From the NCBI GenBank assembly GCA_025667525.1, contig CM046878.1, forward strand, positions 395,936,974-396,000,973: 64,000 nt of DNA, read 5' to 3'. Below are positions 22,056 through 31,816 of the stretch, one piece after another (within the stretch, counting starts at the first letter, position 1; each line of letters opens with the position of its first letter). Under the pieces are notes generated by a model. The model saw only the letters and a list, made by a program, of their open reading frames with translations, had not been told where the DNA came from and did not search any database. Both the position numbers and the translations under genes were made by a program. Origin of the DNA: Glebionis coronaria (Eukaryota; Streptophyta; Magnoliopsida; Asterales; Asteraceae).

Positions 22056-22556
22056 TCAGCTCCTAAATTTTCCTTAATTTATTTCAGCTCCTAAAGCTTC
22101 CAAAACCTCAAAACCATAAAACTAGTCAAATTTACGCGTTTTACCGTAAAAGACGTAAAATATACACTTTTATAAAAAATCTCAAATTTTGAAATAAACT
22201 TTATAACTAAGTCCTAAATGACTTAAAACCATCCCGAAAAATATTCATATGGATAATTACCTCACCCGAGACCTCTAAATGCTAAACCGTAAATCCTAAA
22301 AAAAATACTATTACTATAATACTTATACGTATACGTAAACACCACAATATCACCATTTTCATTTCACAGTCACCACATGTGAGCTCATGAACATGAAATA
22401 ACCGTTCCTCGATTTACTTATGAGTACTCTATACTCATAAACGATAACCACACCAACCTCGTTCACACAAAATAAACACGTAAACACACAATTCAAGTAA
22501 GTACACATAAAATAACCTAAAAGTAAGACCAAGTGACAAACCCAAAACCATGGTTG
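22056..22556 (-). repeat. Likely Ty3 LTR fragment, reverse strand
   Basis: Reading the - strand from 22556, the sequence opens TGTGACAACCATGGTTTTGG, very like the opening of element C's LTR (TGTGACAACCC) but otherwise different. It is AT-rich, holds a palindromic CTTATGAGTACTCTATACTCATAAA-type inverted repeat (about 22417-22440), and is cut off at 22055 against B's RT. No other end, primer site or partner is visible. It could instead be part of a leader; the call rests on the terminal ten bases. Confidence 0.4.
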
Positions 22557-22748
22557 TCACAGGGTCTGCCTATGAGATCTTTTCCTAGTCGAGGTGTAGT
22601 GATTCGTGATGTGCCAAATCAGGTTGAAGCTCAAGTGTTGGTGAAGCCAAGTGAAGGAGGAAGTCGAAAGGGGAAGGAAAAAGTGGAAGAAGATTCTGAG
22701 GATGATGATAGCAACAGTGATGATGAGCCGATGTACAAAAAGATGTGA
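22557..22748 (+). pseudogene. Orphan acidic coding-like fragment, unrecognised
   Basis: An open frame continues about 62 codons to TGA at 22746-22748. It reads SFPSRGVVIRDVPNQVEA, then a lysine/glycine stretch (GGSRKGKEKVEE), then a Ser/Asp/Glu tail ending DDEPMYKKM. Its codon use and charge clustering look like the C-terminus of a real protein. After the stop come T-rich, AATAAA-like sequences (TAATAAAAC at 22795) as in a 3' untranslated region. It lies between a putative LTR start and the gag of element C, where no known Tekay ORF belongs. It may be a captured host or other transposon gene fragment. I cannot name it. Confidence 0.4.
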
Positions 22749-23155
22749 GGATCTGATGTTTAGTTCTTTTATGTTGTTTTTATTAGCCTTGTTGTAATAA
22801 AACTTATGTAGACTCGTACTGTAGTTTGTGATGAAACTTAATGACTTTTAAGTTTGACGTGATGAAGGGTTGTAGTGACATTAATTGTCAAAATTTTGTG
22901 GAAATTCTCCAATGCAATCCAAATTACCGTCATGACTTATGATTTGTCTTATTAGTTCTTTTGTGAATTGGTTAATGATTCATTTTGAACTATGTTGATG
23001 GTGCGTGTAGTATCCATGTTACATCTTGATAGAGAAATCCTTCTTCTTATCTTGATATGAATACTTACTTGTTCTTTTTCTTTTATGGTTACACAGGAAG
23101 GAGTTGGGAGGCATTTTTCTGACTATACTAAATTGTTGGTTAGTTTCCTAAAAAC
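22749..23155 (+). other. Sequence before gag of element C
   Basis: No ORF or RNA gene is seen. It ends with TTTTATGGTTACACAGG, a possible splice acceptor, 60 bases before the gag ATG. No primer-binding site or 5' LTR of element C is found here, so C is truncated or rearranged on this side. Confidence 0.4.
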
Positions 23156-24370
23156 ATGCCGCCTAAATTCACGATTGCTATTGTTAATACCATGATTGAG
23201 AAAGCTATTGCTAGAGCTTTGGAAGCTGAACGTGCTATAAGGAACCAAGAGGCTGAGAATAGGAATTCTGCTGGTCAGGTTGGAGGGAATGTTGAAAATC
23301 TAGTTGGAGGTAATGCTGATGAACAAGCGGGAGGAAATGCTGCTGGACAAGTTGGAGGTAATGCTGCTGTTCAGCCGATTCAGAAGGAATGTTCTTATGC
23401 TAGTTTCATGAAATGTGGACCTACCTAGTTTCGTGGTACTAGTGGTGCTTTGGAATTCAGGAGGTGGATTGAGAAGATTGAAAGTACTTTTGAAATCAGT
23501 GGATGTTCAGAAGCTAGTAAGGTGAAATTTGTTGCAGCTACTTTTCAGGATGATGCATTAAGTTGGTAAAATAGTCAGGTAGCCACTGTAGGATTGGTTG
23601 AAGCGAATGCTAGAACATGGACTGTGACCAAGGGAGTATTAACTGCTAAGTTTTTCCTGAGGAAGAGTTAGGTCAGTTGGAAGATGAATTGAGGCATTTG
23701 GTGCTGAGAAACAATGATATTGTAGCTTATACAAGGATATTTTTGATTTATGTTTGTTATGTCCTTATGCTTTTGCTGATGACCGTAAGAAGATGAAGCA
23801 GTATATTAGAGGTTTATCTAGTAATATCAAGGGAGAGACTACATCGTCGAAACCCAAGTCATTTGATGATTTTGTTCAAATGGCTCATGCTTTAATGGAT
23901 GTAAAGCTGTAGGATCGAAAGGATAGTATTGCTGAAGGGAGTAAGAGAAAGTGGGAAGCTGCACACTCAAACCAAGAGCAGAATCGAGGTGGTTATCGTA
24001 ATAACAATAACCAAGGACCAAATAGGAATCAGCAATACAATTTGAGAAGGAATGATGGTGTTCGTGCTGCCACAGGAAATCAAGGTAACAAGGTGAACCC
24101 GAAGTGTGGTCGGTGTAATCTGTATCATGTTGGGAATTGTCCACCTGCTTGCAACAAGTGTGGGAAGACCGGACATAAGATGGCAGATTGTAGAAACAAG
24201 GGTGTAGCCATTGGAGCCAATGCTGTTAAGGTAGTTAACTGTTCTGGATGTGGAGGCCGTGGACATAAGCAAGGGAACTTTCCTAGGGTTGGCATACGAC
24301 AGGGTGGCAATGTTGTTGCTGTTGCTGTTGGGATTGCTGCTCCAGCCTATGTCGTGGGAGATGCTGACAA
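23156..24370 (+). pseudogene. Gag of element C, broken
   Basis: Starts MPPKFTIAIVNTMIEKA with Gly/Asn-rich repeats (GGNAAGQVGGNA). The frame passes a TAG at 23426 and a TAA at 23566 and then shifts near 23640-23700. The capsid core is still readable (FRGTSGALEFRRWIEKIE, FVAATFQDDALSW). The nucleocapsid part (24042 on) has [12 protein letters not shown], a complete knuckle [14 protein letters not shown], and a third, [14 protein letters not shown], whose last Cys is Phe. Multiple knuckles are usual for Tekay gag. It would package the element's RNA when intact. Confidence 0.85.
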
Positions 24371-25720
24371 ACCTCAAGGGCCGAATGTGGTGACTGGTAC
24401 GTTCTTACTTGATTCTTGTTATGCTAGTGTGTTATTTGATTCCGGATCCGATAGAAGTTTCGTAGATGTTAGATTCAGTCAGCTATTGGATAGAGAACCA
24501 GTGAGATTGAAAACTATTGATAAGGTGGAGTTAGCTGATGGTAAGGTTGTAAGCCCTAGTTCTATACTGAAAGGTTGTTTCTTGAAGTTAGGTAATTATG
24601 TGTTTAGTATTGATTTGATGCCTATAGAATTAGGATCTTTTGACGTGATTATTGGAATGGACTGGTTAGTTGGTAATGGTGCAGTAATTGTTTGTGGAGA
24701 AAGATTAGTTCAGATACCGCTGAGGAATAGGGTGTTGACTGTTAAAGGTGATGAATGTACTTGCCGTTTGAGAGTTGTTTCTTGCTTAAAGATGATGAGG
24801 TATATAGAAGCAGATTCTGATGTGTTTCTTGTACAGATAAGTAATGATGGTGTGAATGAAAAGAAATTGGAGGATGTGCCTGAGATTAGAGAGTATCCTG
24901 AGGTTTTCCCTGAAGATTTGCCAGGATTACCGCTGCATCGTGAAGTGGAGTTTCGTATTGATATAGTGTCGGGAGCTGCGCCAGTTGCTCGTAAACCGTA
25001 TCATTTAGCTCCATTTGAAATGAAAGAATTATCTGGTCAATTGAAGGAATTGATGGATAAGGGATTTATTAGACCGAGTTTGTCACCATGGGGTGCTCTT
25101 GTTTTTTTTGTTAGGAAGAAAGATGGTTCTTTTAGAATGTTTATTGATTATAGAGAGCTTAACAAGTTAACTGTCAAGAATCGGTATCCACTGCCGAGGA
25201 TTGAAGTTGCAAGGGTCATGTGCATACTCGAAGATCGATTTGAGGTCTGGGTATCATCAACTGAGAGTTAGGGAAGAAGATATTCCTATAACAGCTTTCC
25301 GTACTTGATATGGAAATTTTGAATTTCAAGTGATGCCTTTTGGGTTAACGAATGCGCCTGCTGTATTTATGGATCTAATGAATCGTGTATGCAAGCCGTA
25401 TTTGGATGAGTTTGTTATCGTATTCATTGATGATATTCTCATTTATTCCAAAAGTGAAGTAGAACATGAGAAGCATTTGAAAACAATTTTGGAATTGTTG
25501 AAGAAGGAAAAGTTGTATGCGAAATTCTCTAAGTGTGAATTTTGGTTGAAATCAGTGCAATTTCTGGGGCACGTAATTGATAGTGAAGGTGTTCGTGTGG
25601 ATCCTGCTAAGATTAAGGCAATTAAGGATTGGTCAGTGCCGAAGACGCCGACTGAAGTTTGCCAATTTCTTGGTTTAGCTGGGTATTATAGAAGGTTTAT
25701 CGAGAAGTTTTCACTAATTG
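24371..25720 (+). pseudogene. Protease and reverse transcriptase of element C, broken
   Basis: Protease shows the active-site [13 protein letters not shown] and the later [10 protein letters not shown] follows with [32 protein letters not shown] and NRYPLPRI. At about 25210-25230 the frame shifts, so the motif reading LRSGYHQL is out of phase, and the new frame meets a TGA at 25312 where the family has Arg (CGA), a C-to-T change at CpG. RT resumes at 25330 with [12 protein letters not shown] and the catalytic [16 protein letters not shown] and [12 protein letters not shown]. The aspartates of FIDD are intact. Confidence 0.9.
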
Positions 25721-26271
25721 CTAAGCCGTTGACCAAGCTTACTGAAAAGAATCTAGTGTTTGAATGGGGATTGGAAGAGGAATCTGCATTTAGTACGTTG
25801 AAGGATAAGTTGTGTTCTACGCCAATATTGACTTTGCCAGAAGGATCTGAGGATTTTCTAGTGTACAGTGACGCGTCTCATAAAGGATTTGGAGCTGTGT
25901 CGATGCAAAGGGAGAAAGTAATAGAATACGCATAGAGACAATTGAGGAAGCATGAAGAGAATTACACTACGCATGATTTAGAACTTGGGGCAGTGATTTT
26001 TGCTTTGAAGTTGTGGAGACACTACTTGTATGGAACCAAGTGTGTGGTTTTTACTGATCATAAGAGTTTGCAATATATCTTGGATCAAAAGGAATTGAAT
26101 ATGAGGCAAAGGATATGGGTTGAGTTGCTAAGTGATTATGACTGCGAGATTCGTTACCATCCTGGTAAAGCGAATGTGGTAGTTGATGCACTTAGTAGAA
26201 AGGAAAGAGATAAGTCTATAAGAGTTAGGGCTTTGACAATGATGGAAAGTGTTGATTTGAAACGATATTGA
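25721..26271 (+). pseudogene. RNase H of element C, one internal stop
   Basis: Motifs in order: [11 protein letters not shown] (tether), [14 protein letters not shown] (first Asp), a TAG at 25933-25935 in the same frame just before [20 protein letters not shown] (Glu), [12 protein letters not shown] (Asp) and [15 protein letters not shown] (last Asp). All four catalytic acids are present. The stop sits where the family has Ser (TCG to TAG). The frame ends at 26271 and integrase continues in another frame. Confidence 0.9.
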
Positions 26272-27440
26272 AAGCCCAAACTAATGGTTTAAAGGAAGAG
26301 AATGTTAAGGCAGAAAATTTGGGTAGAATGTTGAAACCATTGTTTGAAGTGAGACCAAATGGATTGAGGTATTTTGAGAATAGGATTTGGTTACCATTAT
26401 GTCAGTCTGAGAAAGGTTGGTTAGGAGTGCGAGATTTAGTGATGAATGTATCTCATAAGTCGAAGTATTCAATACATCCTGGATCGGACAAGATGTATCA
26501 AGATCTTAAGAAAGTTTATTGGTGGCCAAATATGAAGGCAGATATAGCACAGTATGTTAATAAGTGTTTAACTTGTGTGAAAGTAAAGGCTAAACATAAG
26601 AAACCGTCTAGATTATTAGTGCAACCTGAGATTCCTGAGTGGAAATGGGAGAAGATTACAATGGATTTTGTGACAGGTTTGCCAAGGACTGCAAATAGTT
26701 GTGATATGATATGGGTGATTGTAGATACATTGACTAAGTCTGCTCACTTTTTGCCTATGAAGAAGACGGATAGTATGGAGAGGTTAACAACAGTGTATGT
26801 GAAGGAGATTGTTTGTCAACATGGTGTGCCTTTGTCGATAATTTCTGATCGTGATAGTAGGTTTACTTTAGAATTTTTGAAGTCTTTGCAGAAAGCGATG
26901 GGAACGGAGTTATGTTTGAGTACAGCATATCATCCGGAAACTGATGGACAAAGTGAGAGAACGATTCAAACGTTAGAGGATATGCTTCGTGCGTGTGTGA
27001 TTGACTTTGGAAATGGTTGGGATAAGCATTTGTCATTGGTTGAATTTTCGTACAATAACAGTTATCATGCTAGTATTAAAGCCGCTCCATTCGAAGCTTT
27101 GTATGGACGTAAGTGTAGATCTCCAGTGTGTTGGAGTGAGGTAGGAGAAAGTCAATTGACTGGGACTGAAATGATATTTGAGATGACTGAAAAGATTGTG
27201 AAAATTAAGAAGCGTTTGTTATCTGCCAGAAGTAGACAAAAGAGTTATGCTAATAACCGAAGGAAACTGTTGGAGTCTGAAGTAGGAGACATGGTTATGT
27301 TAAAGGTATCTCCATGGAAAGGAGTGATTTGTTTTGGAAAGAGAGGAAAGTTGAGCCCGAGATATATTGGACCATTTAAGATTATCCAAAGGATTGGATT
27401 GGTAATACTTTTCATGTGTCTAATCGAAAGAAGTGTTTAG
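26272..27440 (+). pseudogene. Integrase of element C
   Basis: The frame open from 26268 gives the zinc-binding domain ([10 protein letters not shown] ... [12 protein letters not shown] pattern), then the catalytic core: first Asp in TMDFVTGLP, second Asp in IISDRDSRF, Glu in [15 protein letters not shown], and the GPY/F-like segment [15 protein letters not shown]. This 390-codon frame is the best-preserved part of the element. It shifts at about 27395, separating it from the chromodomain. Confidence 0.9.
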
Positions 27441-27661
27441 CTGAAAGGGATGTGGTGATTCCATTGGAGGAAATTCAACTTGATGATAAGTTGCATTTTA
27501 TAGAGGAACCTGTAGAGATAATGGATAGGGAAGTTAAGAAGTTGAATAGTAGGATTCCGATTGTGAAGGTGAGATGGAACTCTAGACGTGGACCAGAGTT
27601 TACATGGGAATGTGAGGATTTCTTTAAGGACAAGTATCCTCATTTGTTTAGGAAGGATTAA
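27416..27661 (+). pseudogene. Chromodomain at the integrase C-terminus of element C
   Basis: Eighty-one codons, [20 protein letters not shown] then FIEEPVEIMDREVKKL, VKVRWNSRRGPEFTWE and CEDFFKDKYPHLF, a canonical chromovirus chromodomain thought to steer integration towards marked chromatin. It is one frame removed from integrase. TAA ends it 38 bases before the 3' LTR. Element F carries a decayed copy of the same domain (58400-58700). Confidence 0.9.
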
Positions 27662-27680
27662 GCACCGCGGACGTCGCTTC

Positions 27681-27698
27681 TTTTAAGAAGGGGGGGGA
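27681..27698 (+). promoter_or_regulatory. Polypurine tract of element C
   Basis: TTTTAAGAAGGGGGGGGA, eight G in a row, directly before the LTR start TGTGACAACCC. Confidence 0.85.
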
Positions 27699-28028
27699 TG
27701 TGACAACCCAAAACCGAGGTAATTACTTAATCTTATTTTTCTATTATTTTTGAAATTTTTAGATGAGTTTGAATGATATTTATTCTTGGTGGTTTATGTT
27801 TAGACCGATGTTGGAAGGTTTATATTTAATATTTAATAAGTATAAGGAGTATTAGCAAGCGTGATATCGATGGATGCCAAATATTTTACGTTTTATTATC
27901 GGTTGTTCGATTTTTCTCATTTTTGATGTTTTCTTTTAAATGACGTGTTAAGTCGAGTCGGGAGTCGATATTATTATATTTGAGGTACGTTTTAAATTTT
28001 TAAAAGTATCTTTATTAAACCCGAGCCC
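27699..28028 (+). repeat. 3' LTR of element C, first piece
   Basis: It starts TGTGACAACCCAAAACC and runs 330 bases to AGCCC, the 5-bp target copy of the solo LTR that follows. It resumes at 31817. The two pieces together are about 2.64 kb. Confidence 0.85.
28024..28028 (+). repeat. Target-site duplication AGCCC, left copy
   Basis: AGCCC lies directly before the solo LTR and is repeated at 31812-31816 directly after it. It proves a single insertion into LTR C. Confidence 0.9.
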
Positions 28029-29142
28029 TGATGAGACTGCTTTTATACATGGTCTCATCGTCCAAATCGGGCTTAAAATCAATTAAATATCATCAAATAT
28101 GCCAAATATATGCTCGTGTTTGTTACTTGTGTATTTTTAGGTACGGATATTGAGGAAATGGCAAAAGATCACAAGAATCAATCAAAAACGAACACGGGAA
28201 ACGAAGCCGCACAATGAACCGGGCCCAAGTTTGGAATTTTGCAAAATGACCCTTGAAGAATTGAAGATTGGCAATTTTAGTCCCTCATCTTTGAAGAACT
28301 TGTCACAATTGACCCTCCAAATGTCAATTGTACAAGTATGGTCCTTATTGTTTGAAGATTGTACAAGACCAGTCCTTGAAGTTTGAAGAATATACATATA
28401 AGGCCCTTGGAAAAGTTTATAAACCTTTTGTGCCACTTTTGACAACTTTCCAAAAGTTGTTAAGTGTAAGTTGGGCGTTGTTAGTATTTATTTACAAGAT
28501 GAAAGAAAATGGAAAGCTTGGGGACTGATTCTGCCAAACCAACAAACCCCCACCACCAGTCACATTGTGACACGTCACCACAACCCACCCAATAACCCAA
28601 TTACCCATATCCTACCCGACCCTACCCAGTCCAATACCCACACCCGTCTTTTTAATTTATTAAATCCAGTCAAAGGTCAAACCATTTTCCCACCTAAACA
28701 TCTTTTTAAAATCATTTTAAACCCAAAATGGATTAAACAGCCATCTTAATCCCCTTAAACCCTAATCACCCCCCAGACCCAATCAACACCATATCAAAGG
28801 GTTTTTCCCTGATTTTGTCCAGATGGTTGATTAAACACTTTCCCACCAAAACCCACCTTCCACCTCATCACAAAACAAACTCACATGTCTTGTGGGACCC
28901 TCCCCTGCTACATCCTTTTCACCCAAAACCCAAAAACCCGACAAGACAAACGGTTGGATCTCTCTACTTGGCCTCCAAGGAGTATTGGACGACTCAGATC
29001 AACAAAGCAAGCTGGCATCTTCACATGACACCAACAAGACTCACAAGATGCGATTTTTGACCAAAATTTCAGTCAAATTCCAAGGGCATGTTAGGAATTT
29101 CAGAAACTAGGGTTTTATCATCTAGATTATTCTATAGCTTAG

Positions 29143-29149
29143 TATATAA
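29143..29149 (+). promoter_or_regulatory. TATA box in the E-family solo LTR
   Basis: TATATAA in TTAGTATATAAGGAGTCG, about 1.1 kb into the LTR. The CGACT just after it is the point where the copia element I interrupts the second E LTR. Confidence 0.6.
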
Positions 29150-30540
29150 GGAGTCGACTTGTGACCCTTATCTCTTGTTCCAGTTTTAGCATTTTCATCT
29201 TGTAATTCCTTTTTTAAATGAATGAAGTTTGGTGTTTGTTAAATACAAGTGTAATTCCTTTTATTAAGTTTAAAAAGTTTGTGTGTTGTGTTAAATGCTA
29301 AGGCTGAGTTCCATTTCAAAAGTGTGAAAGATTTTTTGTGGTTGATATTTCAGTTTTCAAAGGGTTTTAAAAAGACTTTTTTTCAGAAAAGTAAAGCTAG
29401 GGAAAGTGAAAGTGGACCTTGGTTTTGATTTTGTGAAATCAAGGAGTGTTTTTAAAACGTGTATTAAGGGTCTCAAAGTTTTTGGAAGAAGTTTTAAGAA
29501 AAAATCAGTTTGTATTGTTGCTTGTGTTCATTTTCTTTTTGCAGGTTTTTGGAGATTGTTGTTGATTAAGTTCAGCTCAGGCCCCAGCCTGAAAGGAGGT
29601 GACAAAGCTGTCACAAGGGACTTGGATGTGAGTCCCTTAGGTAAAAATCCCTTTTTCCTTTTTATTATTCATTTTTTTTGGTGAATTATGTGGATTGCAT
29701 GAAAAGTGTTTAATGTGTGTTAAGTTGGCTTGATTTGAGTTATTATGCTATTGTATGCATGTTAGGAAGGTTTTGACTCAGTTTGGATAAATTTAAAAAG
29801 GATTTGGTTTGTTAAAAGTGAAAACAAATTTTTAAAGGAGTGTTTGGATCAAGGGTTAAATCTGATTTTATGGCTAATTTGTGCATCAAGAATGTGTTAG
29901 ATACTATCACTAGGGTGTTTATAGGTTGGGTGTTGATTGTATCTCAGTTTGTTCTTGATTTTAAACAAGTTTGCATGAAAAATAAGTGGTAAAATACCTT
30001 ATTAATCTACCTAGTCACTTTTCTGCTTATTTGGTAAATTTGTGCATCAAGTTTATGAAATTTGTTAGATCCTAGGGGGATTGAGGTTTGAAGATTGTTT
30101 GTTTGCTAGCTGGTGTCATTGTATGCAAAATTTGGGGGTTTGAAATTCACCATAGTGCAAGTTGCTAGCATAAAGAACCACCAGACCTGCTTCTTGCTTT
30201 ATCAGTAACTTGATATGACCATTGTGTGCTTTTGTGTGAAATTTGTGTGCTAAGTGTTTGTATTTTCTACTTGATCTTGACTCCCTATACTCCAAAGAGT
30301 ATAGGGGTGCCCTTGTATCCAACAAAATCAACACCAAAAAGCAAAGCCAAGCCCCTCTTGGCTCCAAATTGCACAAGTGTAAACTTCACTTGTTCATCAG
30401 AAAGAACAAGAGAACTGGTCACGTTTTGCTTCCCATTTGATTCAATCCTTGTTTAAATTAGATTGTGTTTGTGTTTTTGTGTTCATTAAAAAGTTACTGT
30501 TTGTGTTTTAAAAGAAAAAAAAAAGAAAATAAATAGCAAA

Positions 30541-30621
30541 AACTACACCCTGCCTGGACTCGAACACGCGACCCCTCGTTGGGGGAGTAAACGTGTTAAC
30601 CAGTGATCTAGATGAGTTTTT
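30541..30621 (-). ncRNA. tRNA-like (Pol III box) module in solo LTR, antisense
   Basis: On the - strand there is an A-box-like TGGTTAACACG, then about 25 bases later a B-box-like GTGTTCGAGTCC, then a T-rich run (Ts complementary to A10 at about 30512-30521). It does not fold as a full tRNA by eye. A counterpart lies at the equivalent place in element E's LTR (48797-48880). It may be a SINE head fixed in the family ancestor. Transcription is not shown. Confidence 0.4.
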
Positions 30622-31811
30622 ACGTTAAGACTTCATTTCATTATTTACTTAACTTGATTTTGTTTTCTTCTTATTTAAATAAGCCGTAGCTTATTCCCAT
30701 TTTTTCAGCTTATTTAAGTAACTTTTTTGGCTTATTTCATTTTTCCTAGGATAGTATTAGGCTTTAGGATTTTTCTGTTTTAAAGTTTTATTTTTCCCAT
30801 TATTTAATTAATTATTAGGATTATTTTTAGTTTTAAATTTAGAAAGTGTATTAAAGATAGTAAACAGTAATTAAAAAATCCAAAAAAATAGTTTTTAAGT
30901 TTTAATTTATATTTTTGAGGTTTACATATCAAAAAGTTTTCAAAAACTTTAATTTTTAATTTTATTTAATTTTAGGGTTTTTAGACAACTTTAATAATTA
31001 ATATAAAATTAATTAAGAGGTTTTAGGAACTTTAATTTGCATTTTCTTCTTAGTTAGAATATTTAGAATTTTTGAGAATTTTGTAGAATTTATTTAAGAA
31101 CTTTTTATTTTTTTGATTATTTTAATATTATTTTATTAAGAAAAATTCAAAGTTTTATTTTTAACTTTGTTTCATTTTTCCTAGGTTATAGACATTAAAT
31201 TAGGAACTTTTTCACTTTCCAAATATTTTTTAGGCTTTTCATTTATTTTCTAGATTTAATTTAAGATTTAATAGATTTTAATAGTTTTTAGGAGTTTAAA
31301 AATAGTTTAATTTGGTTTTAAAATTTTTAAAAATAGTTTTTAGCTTAATTAGGTCATTTTTGAGGTTTACAAACTATTAAATCTTGTTTAGGGCTTTTTA
31401 ATATTTAAAAGTGATTTTTAGGGCTTTAATTAGCATTAAAAAGTCATTATTAAATTAATTAAAAGGTTTTGGCAAGTTTGGATTTTTTGTAAACTCTTAG
31501 AATATTATTGTGGATTTTTAGGAATTTTTAGGTTAAAATTTTAAATTTTGTCGTTTTTACGTTTCTACGTCTTAACTTTCTAGTAGTGTTTTTGCCTATT
31601 TTTCTATTTTTTTCGTCTTCGTCATTTTCCCTTCTCCTTTCTTGTTAATAATCAAAAACACATTAATCAATCATTCATTACACAACGCACTAGCCTCCTC
31701 GAGAACGATCCCATTAAGGGTCATAAGTGTTTATGTTTTCCTAAACGTACACTTAACGCTTACCACTATTTTACCTCCTTTTCCTAAAGGTGTGTGAAAA
31801 CTACTACATCA
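30622..31811 (+). other. AT-rich 3' portion of the solo LTR
   Basis: A long stretch of A/T homopolymer blocks (TTTTTAGGTTT, TTTAATTAATTA) with no ORF, then near 31680-31790 the conserved family tail (CGAGAACGA, ACTTAACGCTTACCACTA) before the CA end. Confidence 0.6.
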
Positions 31812-31816
31812 AGCCC
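31812..31816 (+). repeat. Target-site duplication AGCCC, right copy
   Basis: Identical to 28024-28028; C's LTR resumes at the next base. Confidence 0.9.

Larger units (their letters stand above)
28029..31811 (+). repeat. Solo LTR of the E family inside LTR C
   Basis: A 3,783-bp unit with ends TGATGAGACTGC and GAAAACTACTACATCA, flanked by perfect 5-bp duplications AGCCC. No gag, pol or primer site lies inside or next to it. Its start matches 13365-14208. Its later parts match element E's LTR (46493-49610): the GTGAGGGTGCCCTTGT-like block at 30305, GAAATTCACCATAG at 30143, an antisense tRNA-like module, and the tail before the end. Element E carries the same LTR end followed by a tRNA-Asp-type primer site, so the family is Athila-like. 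Short frames within are not genes. Confidence 0.9.

Noticed and set aside
23967..24377. - strand ORFs over the gag of element C
   Set aside because: Shadows of the zinc-knuckle coding frame on the + strand.
28471..29110. Run of overlapping Pro/His/Thr-rich ORFs
   Set aside because: C-rich U3 sequence of the E-family solo LTR; the frames overlap one another and lack motifs.
30541..30621. A functional tRNA gene
   Set aside because: Only box-like motifs are seen; no cloverleaf with acceptor and anticodon stems could be drawn, so it is listed as tRNA-like only.
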